From NCBI RefSeq assembly GCF_021155765.1, contig NC_060107.1:2400501-2464500 (forward strand): 64,000 bases of DNA, given 5' to 3'. Position numbers and translations under genes: made by a program. The notes beneath the pieces are model-generated. The model saw only the letters and a list, made by a program, of their open reading frames with translations, had not been told where the DNA came from and ran no database searches. Source of the DNA: Diprion similis (Eukaryota > Arthropoda > Insecta > Hymenoptera > Diprionidae). Shown one piece after another: positions 13,001 through 24,010 of the stretch; positions within the stretch are counted from its first letter, which is position 1, and each line of letters starts with the position of its first letter.

Positions 13001-16000
13001 ATCGACTGCGGTCAATCCTGCTCCTGGACACCATTTGATGACGTTGCTACACTCAAATTCTGAGTTTCTACATGTGGTTCTGCACATACTTGACGAAGGA
13101 TGTCATCTTTTGGATACTTACGACGATTTTCCTGGTAAAACAAGTCTCGAAAGCAGCACTTTGCACTGTTTGCAGATATTGGAGCATGGATTGGCAGCCC
13201 AACATCATTACATGGTTCAATTGGCTGCAGCCAGCTCGACTAACAGAATTTTAACAGGGCTATCCCGCCTTTTGCTAGGTGTAAATCCTCGCACGGGAAA
13301 ACCAGACCACATGATTAACATTGTTAAATATATATCCTACAATTCTTGGCTCACTCAACACGCTTTCGTGTCAGTCGGCATTGTCCAAGGCGTCGCCAAT
13401 GAACCTGGGGCAGATTCTGAGTTACTTTCTACATTCACGTCTACTCCTTCCTTGGCAACGACAATCAGGCATGGTTTCGTAGAGTGTCTAGATTCTGACG
13501 AAAACTTTGAGTCTGAAGATGAAATTGGGAATGAAAAACGAAACGGTAATTGCAAGGGCAGGATTTTGTCCCTGATGATGCAGAGCATAACGCGCCCTGC
13601 ACCTAACATAGCTCATTACCTACTTGGATTCGACATCACTAAGGACATAAGAAAAACTGCAATCCAACAACCTGGAATACTTGGCTTCCCGAGGACTTGT
13701 CTGCACTCTATACTCGGGATATTGGAATTATCGTTGGAACGTGGCCGTGACAAGATTACAGAGGCTTGCTACTGGTTCCTTCACATACTGGCTTCAAATA
13801 ACAAAACCTCCGTCTCTGTACTGCGATTCCTTCGCACAGCTACTAATCAGGATTTCGTACAACGCCATCTTTCCAAGCTGCCATTCCAGGGAGCCAACAG
13901 AGCCACTGAGCTTGCCTGTATGTCTTGGCTGCTAAAAATATCCGCAATTGAATTGCGCGTGGCTGGTGGCAGCCTCCAGAATTCCCTGATTCAAAGATTA
14001 GTCGGCAATTTAATACATGACAGAGATCAAATTGTGCCATCCCAAAAGCTCCTGATGGATCTACTTCACTATATCGATTTCCAGCTAAATCTGGATCCTC
14101 CAAAGTCCTGGGAATACTTTGATCCGTCTCAAATTGAAATGGTGTTGGGACGTTGCAGCATTCCAGTTCCACTCGGTGGAAGTCCCCAGCTTATAGATAT
14201 CAGAAAACTTCACAATCTTATAACAGAAGAATTGGCTGGTACGCAAACTAGCGCAACTGCGACTCAGCGCAAGCTTGTGCAACAGGAGCTGCAATCTATC
14301 CTTGCATATGCGTTGAAACGAAATCAAACTAAAACCCTTTCTTACGCTACTGTGAAGTTCGTCGAGGGCTGGTGTCAAACTACTGAAATTTTATTTTCTG
14401 TCGCAACGAACCAGCAACTTCCCGCTGCTCAGAGGCAAAATCTTCTGCTAAATTTGTCACATGATTTACTACAGAAGATGACGTCTTGCGAAGCTTTGAA
14501 CGAAATCAAAACACTTGTCTCTGGAACCGTGCTCATACTTTTAGTAAACCTTCGTAATAGCTTCTCCATGCAATCTGACGATGAGCTGTTGCCATCTTCC
14601 GCCGCAAATACAACAATGATGAAGATTATCCTTAGTCATATTCTTCAATGGATCTTAAATTCTGGAGTATCCTCACAAAAAGTTAGAACCCATCTTTATG
14701 GAGCCCTTCTCAATTTCCTCTGTGTAGTCAGTTTGGAAAGATCGGAAGTTGCGACCAACATGGATTCCATGTACGTTAGTCAGCTGGATAGTTCGTATTA
14801 TAGAACTACACCGATACAAGAGCGTTCTCATCGCTATGCGACTATACAAGTGATCAGTAGTTACGGTAACAAGTTGATGGATATATTGTCCCATGATTGT
14901 TCCGGCGGACACGACGTCTGTAAAATGCTGTCATTATCGTGCCTTGACAGAATTTTAGAATTCGATTGCAGCAATACGTGGGTTACATATTTAGCTAGCA
15001 GGGGGTACCTTAAACACATGGTGGACAGTCTTCTGGATTCTGACAATTTATTGCGAACAATGCTTCAACCAGATCCACTCACTCTGCGGCCGCTGTATTT
15101 ATATGAATCGAAGATGGCAACGTTGTGCAGAATGGCATCGACCAGATTGGGTGCCGAATGTCTTCTGGAAAATAAAGTCTTATCTTGCTTATCAAGCATG
15201 TGTGTTTTCGATCAGCATCCTGACGTAAACGTCGGCTTTGAAGGCGGAGATATATCTTTTGTGCCTTCCATAGGGCAGCGATATCAGCAAATCTTCTTAC
15301 CTGCACTTTATTTATGCGATGCTTTGCTGACCACCCTTGGAACGGAAAATCAGTCTTGTGCCATACAAGTTTGCGGATTTCTACAGAGTCATAGAGACAC
15401 CGTTGAAATGGTTTTGCGGAATGCTTCACCTCATTCTAACGTTCTGTTTCTCAAAGAAGTCGCCAGTCTCACCGGGGTCATCGCAAGGTCTGCCAACATT
15501 GGTAGGCATCTCTTATTCTATCGATTTTTTGATGACTTTTCTCACATCTTATTTGTATTCACTCCATGGCAAATATTTAATTCCCTTCTCTTTCAGACAT
15601 GTATAAACTTGTTGACGAGGAATTGGCCAGAGCCAACTCTAACGAACACAAATCCGAAGATAGTACAGGCATGAGAGAATTGCGAGCCCATCTTTACAGG
15701 CTCCAACATTTGATGCTCTCCATGGTCTCCAGGTTTCAGCCACAACTACCTCCCGTCGTACCTCTACATCAACAAATGGAAGCTACCCAGCAACATTCGT
15801 GTGCAATACAAATTGCTGCCAATGTCATGCTGTACACTCGTAATCAAGTATGTCGGACTTACCGACGCAGACTCACTTCCATCGATTAAAGATTGAACTG
15901 TGTTGAAAATTCTAATTTTTTATTCGGTATTACAGATGGAACACACCCGGATGGATCAGAAAATAAAAAACGTACTCTTTGAACCTTATTTAACAGACAG

Positions 16001-16749
16001 GCCTGGGCTTAGAGATGGAAGAGGAAAAGATTCCACTGGTGGAATGCATCTTGGTGCAATTATAGGGCAACTCGTATCTTCTACTTCGTTACTTCATTCG
16101 GAACAGCCGTATGTAGACACAATGGTTAAAAATGCGTCGATTATAAAAGACATGAGTTCAACTGACCTTAAAAAAGTGAGTGTTGACATGATTACACGCT
16201 TCTAATTTAAAATTTCAATGATAACACTCCTTGGAATTGAAATCTTTTTTTCTTTAGTACATAACAGAAGAGGAAAGTGAATTGGATATTCAAAAACAGC
16301 GGTTGATAACCGAGAAAAGACTCGCGGAACAAGCGCGATGCAAACGAGAGGATCTCAAGTATTGTTCGTTGATCGTAGAACATAGTCTGTACATTTTATG
16401 GAGTCACTTAGACTTCTTTGCCATGCAAGCGATGACGCGGCACAATAGATCTCAAGGTAAGCGACACCCGGATATCGATGTTGAATATTTCCAAAATATT
16501 TCAATAGATAATTTATTGCTTCTTCTTTTTACAGTGTCTTCGGGTAACTTGGATGAAACTGTAGTCGCATGGAGAATATCTGCAGAAATGTTATCTGATC
16601 TAAAGCAAGGGCTTGTCGCTACCCTGTCGGACAGTTTTATTACCCAATTAATGGACACACCCAGAGAATTCACAACGACGGATCGATCTTTTATCGAAGC
16701 ATTAGTTCGACGGATCAAAAGACTCTTGCAGTTCATTATCACCAAGTAA
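10042..16749 (+). CDS. Nup205: Nuclear pore complex protein Nup205
   Basis: Large alpha-solenoid scaffold nucleoporin of the inner ring, paralogous to Nup188. It binds Nup93 and helps set the pore's permeability. Ten coding exons join in frame: 10042-10051, 10332-10495, 10578-10994, 11064-11391, 11453-12175, 12253-15501, 15597-15847, 15936-16175, 16258-16456, 16535-16749, about 1931 aa, close to the human protein (about 2000 aa). Diagnostic stretches are DAKSREE-like AKSREEIKNAV, GLTRGLTAVLLYYDGK, the RGLG motif, SWDHFFNSLSRYY and LARANSNEHKSEDS. The first coding exon carries only MTE plus one base, confirmed by its perfect GTAAGT donor and matching phase. The central 3.2-kb exon is unusually long. 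AACCTAACCT-like motifs lie in intron 1. It is transcribed away from PAN3. Minor splice errors are possible, but the identity is secure. Confidence 0.95.
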
Positions 16750-16861
16750 CATTGGAGCAGTATTTTATTTAGAGAAACCAAATCTGAATACCAGTCCACA
16801 ATCGCTGCCTCGAAAAGCTTATGCGAGACATAATCTTCTCAATCCTTTCTTATGCATTAAT

Positions 16862-16867
16862 AATAAA
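16862..16867 (+). terminator. Nup205 poly(A) signal
   Basis: AATAAA lies 113 bases after the Nup205 stop codon in AT-rich sequence. It is the first canonical hexamer downstream, so the 3' UTR would be short. Confidence 0.6.
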
Positions 16868-17814
16868 TAAATTGTTATATAAATCAATATTTTTTATTTG
16901 TTATACATTTAAGACCCTGTTATTTATTTATGTTGTGTGGTATTTGTATTCTGCAAGCTTATTCGCAACATTTTCCGAAATACCGTTAACACTCAATAAT
17001 TGTGTTTTCTATTCAAATTTCGTTCAACTAAATGTAATGCAAATTTAACTAACTTCAAGATGTGAAGATTACTTCAAGTATGGCTTGCGTAATTCAGATC
17101 ATAATCAATTAAATCCAGGCCTTGAACATAACCTCAAAGGTAACCCTTATCTTCGTTAGGCGTTAATCTGCCTGATCCCTCTTTAAATGGTTGTGAAAAA
17201 GGAATGTATTTCCATATTTTAGCGGTAATTAAATTATTTATCAACTGCAATAATATATCCCTTGATTCGTAGTTGAGATTGGTTTATATAAGTCATGAAC
17301 AAATTTAGATCTGCAAAAATCTTAGAAATAATTTTGCTTCTTCGACGGATTGGCACGAGTAACGGATTATGACGAAAGATTTTTTTATATTTCAATTGTT
17401 CCCGGTAAGCAATTTTTGACGTATTTCAATATTAAAGATATTTACAGTCTCGCTTTCGAACGACAAACAATTTGACACCAAACTAACCTAATTTAACTAG
17501 TATTCAAATTGATTTTTATAAGGTTTTTCGTTCGTCGTTCAGTGAATGAATCAATTAATCAATGACCCGAGATTTGCCATAAATATTTTTAAAACTATAT
17601 TCTAAATAACACAGCTCATTGAGTAACAACAAATCATGTAAGAATTTATGCGATACAAGCAGTTAACGAGACTATTTCAGATGTGTACCATAACATTTTA
17701 TTTTCAGTCCAACAGTCCTGAAGCGCTATGCTCAAAATTTGGCAGCCAGCCAAAAAACTGTAGCATAACGTCAAGCCGATCAATGAAATTGTGAATTTCT
17801 GGCTGAATGTTGGA
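16868..17814. promoter_or_regulatory. Nup205-PIGC intergenic region with PIGC 5' UTR
   Basis: AT-rich spacer with no coding signal. A polypyrimidine tract ending TTTTCAG at 17707 looks like a splice acceptor, suggesting a non-coding 5' exon upstream in the PIG-C gene. The PIG-C leader runs from there to 17814. Confidence 0.4.
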
Positions 17815-18744
17815 ATGAGTTACTCGGTGAATGACGTTCCACTGGAGAATCATTTAATACAAAAAAAAAAAATGTCTCATCGTGAATTAAAGGAATGCGT
17901 TATGAATGGAAAGAAAACAAATGGAGTTGTGCCTAAACAGTGGCGTAAAAATTTGTACGAAACCCGTGGGCTACCGGATAATTACACGGACAGTTCGTTC
18001 CTGGAAGAATTGCGTAAAAATATAAACCCTAGTAATATTACAACCATTGAGGCTATATCGTTCGCAGCGAGTGTATCCGTCCAGTTGAACATAGTAATTT
18101 TATTTGTAATAGTTTTCGTTTGGTTGGACAACGAGTGGATAGCGCCTAATGCCATCTTTGTGTTCAGTGGTATTCTCACATTAGCTGGGTATTTTATTCA
18201 TACTTTCAAGAAGTCCAACATGCTGGAAAAGCTGTCCAAAGACCTTAGAACAGTCTTGATTTTTCTTGCCTTTGGCTACATCTTATCACCGATATTAAAA
18301 ACTCTGACTGCAACCGTCAGTACGGACACAATATATGCGATGGCAATATTTATGTTTTTGATACACCTTATATTCAGCAAGTATGGCTCCCCACAAGTCT
18401 CTTTATCCGATTCCCTCTCTATAACTTCTTCAATTTTTGGCTCGCTCATGCTAGCATCGAGACTCGTTTCGCCTTTGCACGCCTTCTCGCTGCTCACCAC
18501 AGCTGTTCTTTGCTTTGTTCTTTTGCCATTTGTCATGTTTCGAATCGATGGCAAAGTATGTATCACAATCGCCCTTTCTGCTATCACGACTTATCTACTT
18601 TACCTTATATCTTCAACAATTTCATGCGTATTTGTCGGAGTTACCATATTTCTACAACTGGTTTGTCCACTTTGCTATATCAGGTGGCAAACGTGTAAGG
18701 AAAATATTTACGGCCCGTGGGACGAGGCTGTAATCGTATCTTGA
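17815..18744 (+). CDS. PIGC: PIG-C, GPI-GlcNAc transferase subunit
   Basis: Polytopic ER membrane subunit of the complex that transfers GlcNAc to phosphatidylinositol, the first step of GPI-anchor synthesis (with PIG-A, -H, -Q, -P, -Y and DPM2). The CDS is a single exon of about 309 aa from the first ATG. Family signatures are clear: LPDNYTDSSFLEELRKN near the N-terminus, SPILKTLTATVSTDTIYAM in the middle, ASRLVSPLHAF, and the C-terminal ENIYGPWDEAVI. Several hydrophobic segments of 18-22 residues follow residue 85. A second in-frame ATG at 17872 (MSHRELK) would give 290 aa. An A12 run lies directly between the two, and I cannot decide which start is used. The N-terminal 40 residues are longer than in the human protein. 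Confidence 0.95.
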   Translation: MSYSVNDVPLENHLIQKKKMSHRELKECVMNGKKTNGVVPKQWRKNLYETRGLPDNYTDSSFLEELRKNINPSNITTIEAISFAASVSVQLNIVILFVIVFVWLDNEWIAPNAIFVFSGILTLAGYFIHTFKKSNMLEKLSKDLRTVLIFLAFGYILSPILKTLTATVSTDTIYAMAIFMFLIHLIFSKYGSPQVSLSDSLSITSSIFGSLMLASRLVSPLHAFSLLTTAVLCFVLLPFVMFRIDGKVCITIALSAITTYLLYLISSTISCVFVGVTIFLQLVCPLCYIRWQTCKENIYGPWDEAVIVS

Positions 18745-18896
18745 AAATATCTACTGCATTTAGGAAATTATTTATTATTATGCGAAGAACACATTTTTAC
18801 AACAGATAATATTTATTAGATCAAGGAATTGAGTTTGAGATAGAATTGCAACTGTTAATGAATTCAATACTGTCGAAAATGGTTGGGGGGTAGTAA

Positions 18897-18902
18897 AATA
18901 AA
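18897..18902 (+). terminator. PIGC poly(A) signal
   Basis: AATAAA about 155 bases beyond the PIG-C stop, the first canonical hexamer downstream. Confidence 0.6.
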
Positions 18903-19354
18903 GTATTTATGGATGGCTGCTGTAGTTTTGTATAATATTTTCTTCTGGTAAATAATGCTATCGAAAAATTTGTATAAAGTGATGTGACAATTTTTAATTA
19001 GCATAGAAATGAAACGACACCAAAGTAATTTTTTATTAATTTATAATAAATCAATTGTTATCAAAACAGGTATATTGTTATACTTGTACAGAAATCTTGG
19101 GCACTGCGTGTCTGCTTATACGAGTATTAGGTATTATTATAAATTCTAATTCGAATTGAACGATTATCCCAAAATTAAACCTTAGGAAACTTAATTTAGG
19201 GTTAAAATTTGTTGAATAATATCGTCAATACCAGAATACACATATTTTGCGTTTTCATTTGCAACCAGAATGTTCATTGCGTTTTATTTTTTACATTTTC
19301 AATTCTGAAGATCATGGCGGAAATTCAAATTTCAAATTGCCGCTTAAAATTCGC

Positions 19355-19364
19355 ATCACGTGAT
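19355..19364. promoter_or_regulatory. ATCACGTGAT palindrome (E-box)
   Basis: A perfect 10-base palindrome centred on CACGTG, in the presumed NFXL1 promoter. CACGTG is bound by bHLH factors (Myc/Max, USF, Mitf/TFE, Clock/Cycle families). Occupancy is inferred only. Confidence 0.4.
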
Positions 19365-20209
19365 CTCGGGAAGTGACGCGCGTATCGATCGAATACTTAT
19401 CGAATACTAGAGCTGTTAGAATTAAATTGTGCCGGTGTTGTGAAATGGTTGTGAAGTAGTGTGGTGTGTGGTAAATTAATGACGTTTATGGAGGTTATGA
19501 GACTCGTTTTGCTGGTTTCATTCCATTTTTGAAGCAAGTAACAAGGTAATATGAATCTCTGGTCTTTTCAACCGTGTTTTTAAGAATCGGAATAGAATTT
19601 TGCGAAGAATTTTCACGCTTTTTCTACACTCCGTGTTTTGCATTATTTTAAACAATATTGATATCTCAATATTCTCAGTTCTACAGTATTCATGATCGGC
19701 AAAATTGAGATAAAAATGATTTACGTCAATCAACTATCCGTCCGAGCCTATCTTGAAATTATTTCCTTGTATGTAGTTCTCCTTATCTCTACCTCGAAAT
19801 TTCCCGCTTAACAGGCTTGGTTTGGTAAATCGTGATATTTATGTAATAGTTAAAAAAGAAAACAACTAACAATCCCCATTCTGATGTCTACGTAGCTACT
19901 TAGGCAAATTATTTCGCATTAATTATCAGTTTCTAAAAGTGCACTTGTTCACAGATCTGGAATTAGGTATGCGAAGTGAATAAAGAAGAGTATCGGAGGC
20001 AGTTGTTTTATATATTTAGGTTAGTACGAACCGTTTCAAAGTTTTATGGCAATTTAAAATATTCTATTGTTCTTTAAATCAGTAGTAAATTAAATCAATG
20101 AAACTTAAGTTTCACAATAGATTTACATTTTCAAACCAAAGCTGATGATCATATAGAAATTGTTGGAGGATCGGACCGCATTCTTAAGCTCAAATTTTCA
20201 GGATTCAAA

Positions 20210-23049
20210 ATGAGGAAATTTAAGAAAGCGCAAGCGCAAAATCAAGCGGCGATCGAAAGGCACATGGTAACACATCCTATGGTAGAATCGTCGAGCGACG
20301 AAGAGGATGAAGCTGGGCAAGAAATATTGGAACAAGCTGTTGGAAAGGTCCTGACTTCCTACCAAGATCAAGGTGGAGATCCTGAAAAAATCCTGTCTTA
20401 TTTGGCTGATACTTTTCAGTCTAACGGCGCTGTTTGCTTGATATGCATTTCGTCGGTGAAGAAAACTGACGCGGTGAGTTAGAATTAAGAATTTGTGATT
20501 ATGAAACTGCCTCATCTCTGTTCAAATAGTACAAATTCTTCCATAATTTTATATCCTACTAAATTATTGATGCAGATATGGAGCTGCACCAGGTGTTACT
20601 CATTCATGCATCTGCCGTGCATTCAGCACTGGATTCGAGACAGCCTTGCTTACAAGCGGGACCGTGGAATTTCTCAAGTATGGGCATGGTGGGTTGAATC
20701 GATTGTTAACTCCCCGTTAAATTCAGAGAACGTCTGTTCTTTTCAAATCTATTCTGCTGATCGCATAAATCTATGATCACCCTTCATTATCGATGTCCAG
20801 ATTTAATAACAATTGGGCCTGATTATTGCAGCCCAAAATGTCGTACAGAGTATGCAGAAGACGAGGCTCCTCAACACTACGAATGTTTTTGCGGTAAGAC
20901 GAGAGATCCAGTATACCAACCATGGTGCGTACCACATTCCTGCGGAGAAGCATGTGGAAAACTTCTCCAACCAAAATGCGGACATTCCTGTGTTCTGCTA
21001 TGTCATCCCGGACCTTGTCCTCCGTGTCCAAAAATGGTTTCTTCCAAATGCTACTGCGCTAAATCAGCCCCTCGCCCGAGACGCTGTAACGCCAAAGAAT
21101 GGAGCTGCGGCGCTGTATGTGGCAGGAATTTGGAATGTGGGAAACACACGTGCGGAGAAATGTGTCATAGTGGCGAGTGTCCGCCATGTCCAGAGAAGGT
21201 TTCCGCAGCTTGTCACTGTGGGAATAAAACCGAGCTGAGACCATGCTTCGACATGGTCTGGCGTTGTGACAAACCATGCAGAAAATCCTTATCTTGTAAC
21301 GTCCACGTTTGCCAAGAGGTCTGCCATCTACCTGGAGATTGTGGCGATTGCTTGACGGCCAAAAACAGGTCGTGTCCTTGCGGGAAGAGGAAGTACAAGA
21401 TTTCCTGCAAGCAGGAGGCAGCAACGTGCGGAGATACTTGCGAAAAATTATTGGACTGCGGAGCACATTACTGTAACAAACGCTGCCACCTCGATAGCTG
21501 CGGGCAATGTTTAGAGGTGGTTACCAAATCGTGCAAATGCGGAGCTCACAAAAAAGAGATAGCTTGCGCCAAAGTGTTTCACTGCGACACAAAGTGTAAG
21601 CAGATTCGGCTGTGTGGACGGCATCCATGCAATAAAAAATGCTGCGACTGCGTGAAGAAGAATAATTTCAATCATTGTGAAAAGACTTGCGATCGCACTT
21701 TGAGCTGTCGTAAACACAAATGTTCTGCTCCTTGTCACAGCGGCCCATGCTACCCCTGCCAGAGGACAGACACTATACAATGTCGATGCGGTTCGAGCAA
21801 AATTGTCATACCTTGTGGTACAGCCAAGAGGATTAAACCTCCTCACTGTAATAAAATGTGCAAAATTCCACCGATTTGCCACCATCCAAAACGAGAGTCG
21901 CACAAATGTCACCAAGGACAGTGTCCGCCTTGTAAGAAACAATGTGCCTTGGCGCATAAAAAGTGCGGCCATATTTGCCCGGCGCCTTGTCACACCAAGG
22001 TATGGGTAAAGGTAAACGGTATCACTCAGCCAGCTGGGCCGTGGGAAAAACAGAGGGACAAGATGCAGCTGAAAACTCTGCCTTGTCCACCGTGCCAAGT
22101 TTCAGTAATGGTAACTTGTTTAGGTGGGCATGAAACTTTGCCGTGGCCGTGCCACAAGGCGGTGTCAAGTTGTTGTCAAAGACCTTGCGGACAATTGTTG
22201 AGCTGCACAAATCATACCTGCAACTTATTGTGTCACGTTGTACAAGCGTCGGGAGACAATGGACAACCAACGCCTTGTGAAGAATGCGAAAAACCCTGCG
22301 TCATACCTAGACCTGAAGGATGCACTCATACCTGCCCCAGCATCTGTCACCCGGCTCCTTGTAAACCCTGCAAGCAAATCGTACGACTTCCTTGTCACTG
22401 CAGCATAAATACTTTGTATATTCGCTGCTCTGATCTTACTTCGGCCAACAAGGAAACTAAGAATGAGATGTTCAAGTGTGGAAATCAGTGTCCTAAGAAT
22501 GTAAGTATCATTGTAATAATACTACGATTAGTATAATTTCTTTTTTAATTCAACACTATTATTTCATTTTAAAGATAACTTGAATTAAAATTTCTTGTTT
22601 TCACTTCACAGTATCCATGTGGGCATCGTTGTGTAGATGATTGTCATCCAGGATCGTGCGAACGAGCTGAAGAGTGTAATAAAAAAGTGAAAATTTGGTG
22701 TAAGTGCAAAAGATTGAAGAAAGACTTTTCCTGTCGCGTTATAAGATCTGGCGGAGCTGTCGTTGAATGTGACGCTGTGTGTCAGGAGAAAAAGAAAGAA
22801 CGAATTCAAGCCCAAGAGGCTGAGGCAGAGAGGAAAAAGAGAGAAGAAGAATTGCGCAACCAAAGAGAGGTGGAAAAGTTTGAAAGAAAGTTCAAACCTA
22901 GGCGTAAGTGTAAGGACAAGTCAAGTGACGAGACTCGCGCTAAAGAAACAAAGTTCAATTACCTTAAGTGGCTCGCAGCTATGCTGGTATTTGCCATAGC
23001 TTGCCTGGTCGCTTTTTACAGTGTGGACATGCAAATGGTCCCTCATTAA
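20210..23049 (+). CDS. NFXL1: NF-X1-type zinc finger protein NFXL1
   Basis: Four coding exons, 20210-20473, 20576-20688, 20832-22500 and 22612-23049, join in frame to about 827 aa (human NFXL1 is about 911 aa). Order of parts: an acidic N-terminus (SSSDEEDE), a RING/PHD-like cysteine-histidine cluster starting CLICISSVKK and running into WSCTRCYSFMHLPCIQHW, then a long tandem array of NF-X1 zinc fingers (repeated CGxHxC...C.PGPC type, e.g. CGHSCVLLCHPGPCPPC). A charged, probably coiled-coil segment follows (RLRQRG-like in other frames; KKEERIQAQEAEAE-type here). A single hydrophobic segment close to the C-terminus (LAAMLVFAIACLVAFY) ends the protein. This membrane tail separates NFXL1 from NFX1/shuttle craft. 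NF-X1 family members include E3 ligases and DNA-binding proteins. The exact role of NFXL1 is poorly known. The identity is strong. Confidence 0.93.
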
Positions 23050-23733
23050 TTTCTATTGTACCAAAGAATAATACTTCGATTTCTTAATCGTTATGCAGCA
23101 GGGATCTTGAAGCATCATACTCTATTGTTTATTTTAGTAATTTATTACTTATTTCGATCCAGTAAATTTCAATAATAGGTCTCCTTCGACCAAATCGTGG
23201 GATACAATGTGATTGTATTACACACGTTCGGGTAGTATATTATCCAAACAGTAGATGTTTTTACGTATTAGAGTCGTATTATGTGATGTGAGGACTGTGT
23301 TTCAAACCAGCAATGGTAGTACTTCTTTGTATTTTATAAGAACTCATGCACAACAAATATAAGCGTATAAACATAAGTGAATTTTGTGTCTGGACTTGTA
23401 CAGTGTGCGTTTTAGTCGTTAGTTCGACGTGATATTTATTGTTAGATAAAGAAAATTTTCATCTATCTATCTACGCAAGTACAAAATAAGACTTAAGGTC
23501 ATTAAAGGCACAAAAATTTCTTACGAATTTTAACTTTAGACTAATAGAATTTAGTTGTTTATGCGATACATTGGCTAATTTCACTTTAGAAATAGCAAGC
23601 CTGAAGTTCAACTCACATAAAAAGAAATGTTTTTAAACAAATTTTAACTGTTGGACAAGAAAAAAATTTGCCAGAAATTTTAATTTGTGTACATTAAGTA
23701 TACATTGATGCATAAACATTTAATAGTGATTGA

Positions 23734-23739
23734 AATAAA
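23734..23739 (+). terminator. NFXL1 poly(A) signal candidate
   Basis: AATAAA about 685 bases beyond the NFXL1 stop and about 30 bases from the opposing gene's signal. Confidence 0.45.
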
Positions 23740-23765
23740 TGTTTGACAGTATTTGAAGAAGATAC

Positions 23766-23771
23766 TTTATT
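23766..23771 (-). terminator. Poly(A) signal candidate for the convergent membrane-protein gene
   Basis: TTTATT on plus reads AATAAA on minus, about 240 bases beyond the stop codon at 24011. Confidence 0.5.
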
Positions 23772-24010
23772 GATTAATCTTAACAGCAAAAATCTGAAAG
23801 TACAATAAGCTTGGCGACTAGATAGGGTACAGCAGGATGCGAAAATTGGTGAAACTTGTTCCACCTAATTTTAGCAATTTCTTGACAATTATAAGCGTTG
23901 ATGATCGTTACATAATAATCAATGGCTTGTTGTTGTCAGACGACTTTTTATCACTTATCTCGACAGCTCTGAAGAGATTAATCTGAATACGTTGAGCAGA
24001 TCTAATAGCT

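Larger units (their letters stand above)
18745..20209. promoter_or_regulatory. PIGC-NFXL1 intergenic region
   Basis: PIG-C 3' UTR (AATAAA at 18897-18902), then AT-rich spacer, then the presumed NFXL1 promoter around 19320-19550, which is less AT-rich and contains the palindrome ATCACGTGAT (19355-19364). A possible donor (ACAAG|GTAATA, about 19546) and an acceptor (AG 20200-20201) suggest a 5' UTR intron of about 650 bases ending eight bases before the NFXL1 ATG. Confidence 0.45.
23050..24010. other. Shared 3' region of convergent genes
   Basis: No coding signal. A plus-strand AATAAA at 23734-23739 gives NFXL1 a 3' UTR of about 700 bases. A minus-strand AATAAA (TTTATT at 23766-23771) serves the opposing membrane-protein gene. 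The two predicted transcript ends therefore meet or overlap within a few tens of bases. Confidence 0.5.
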
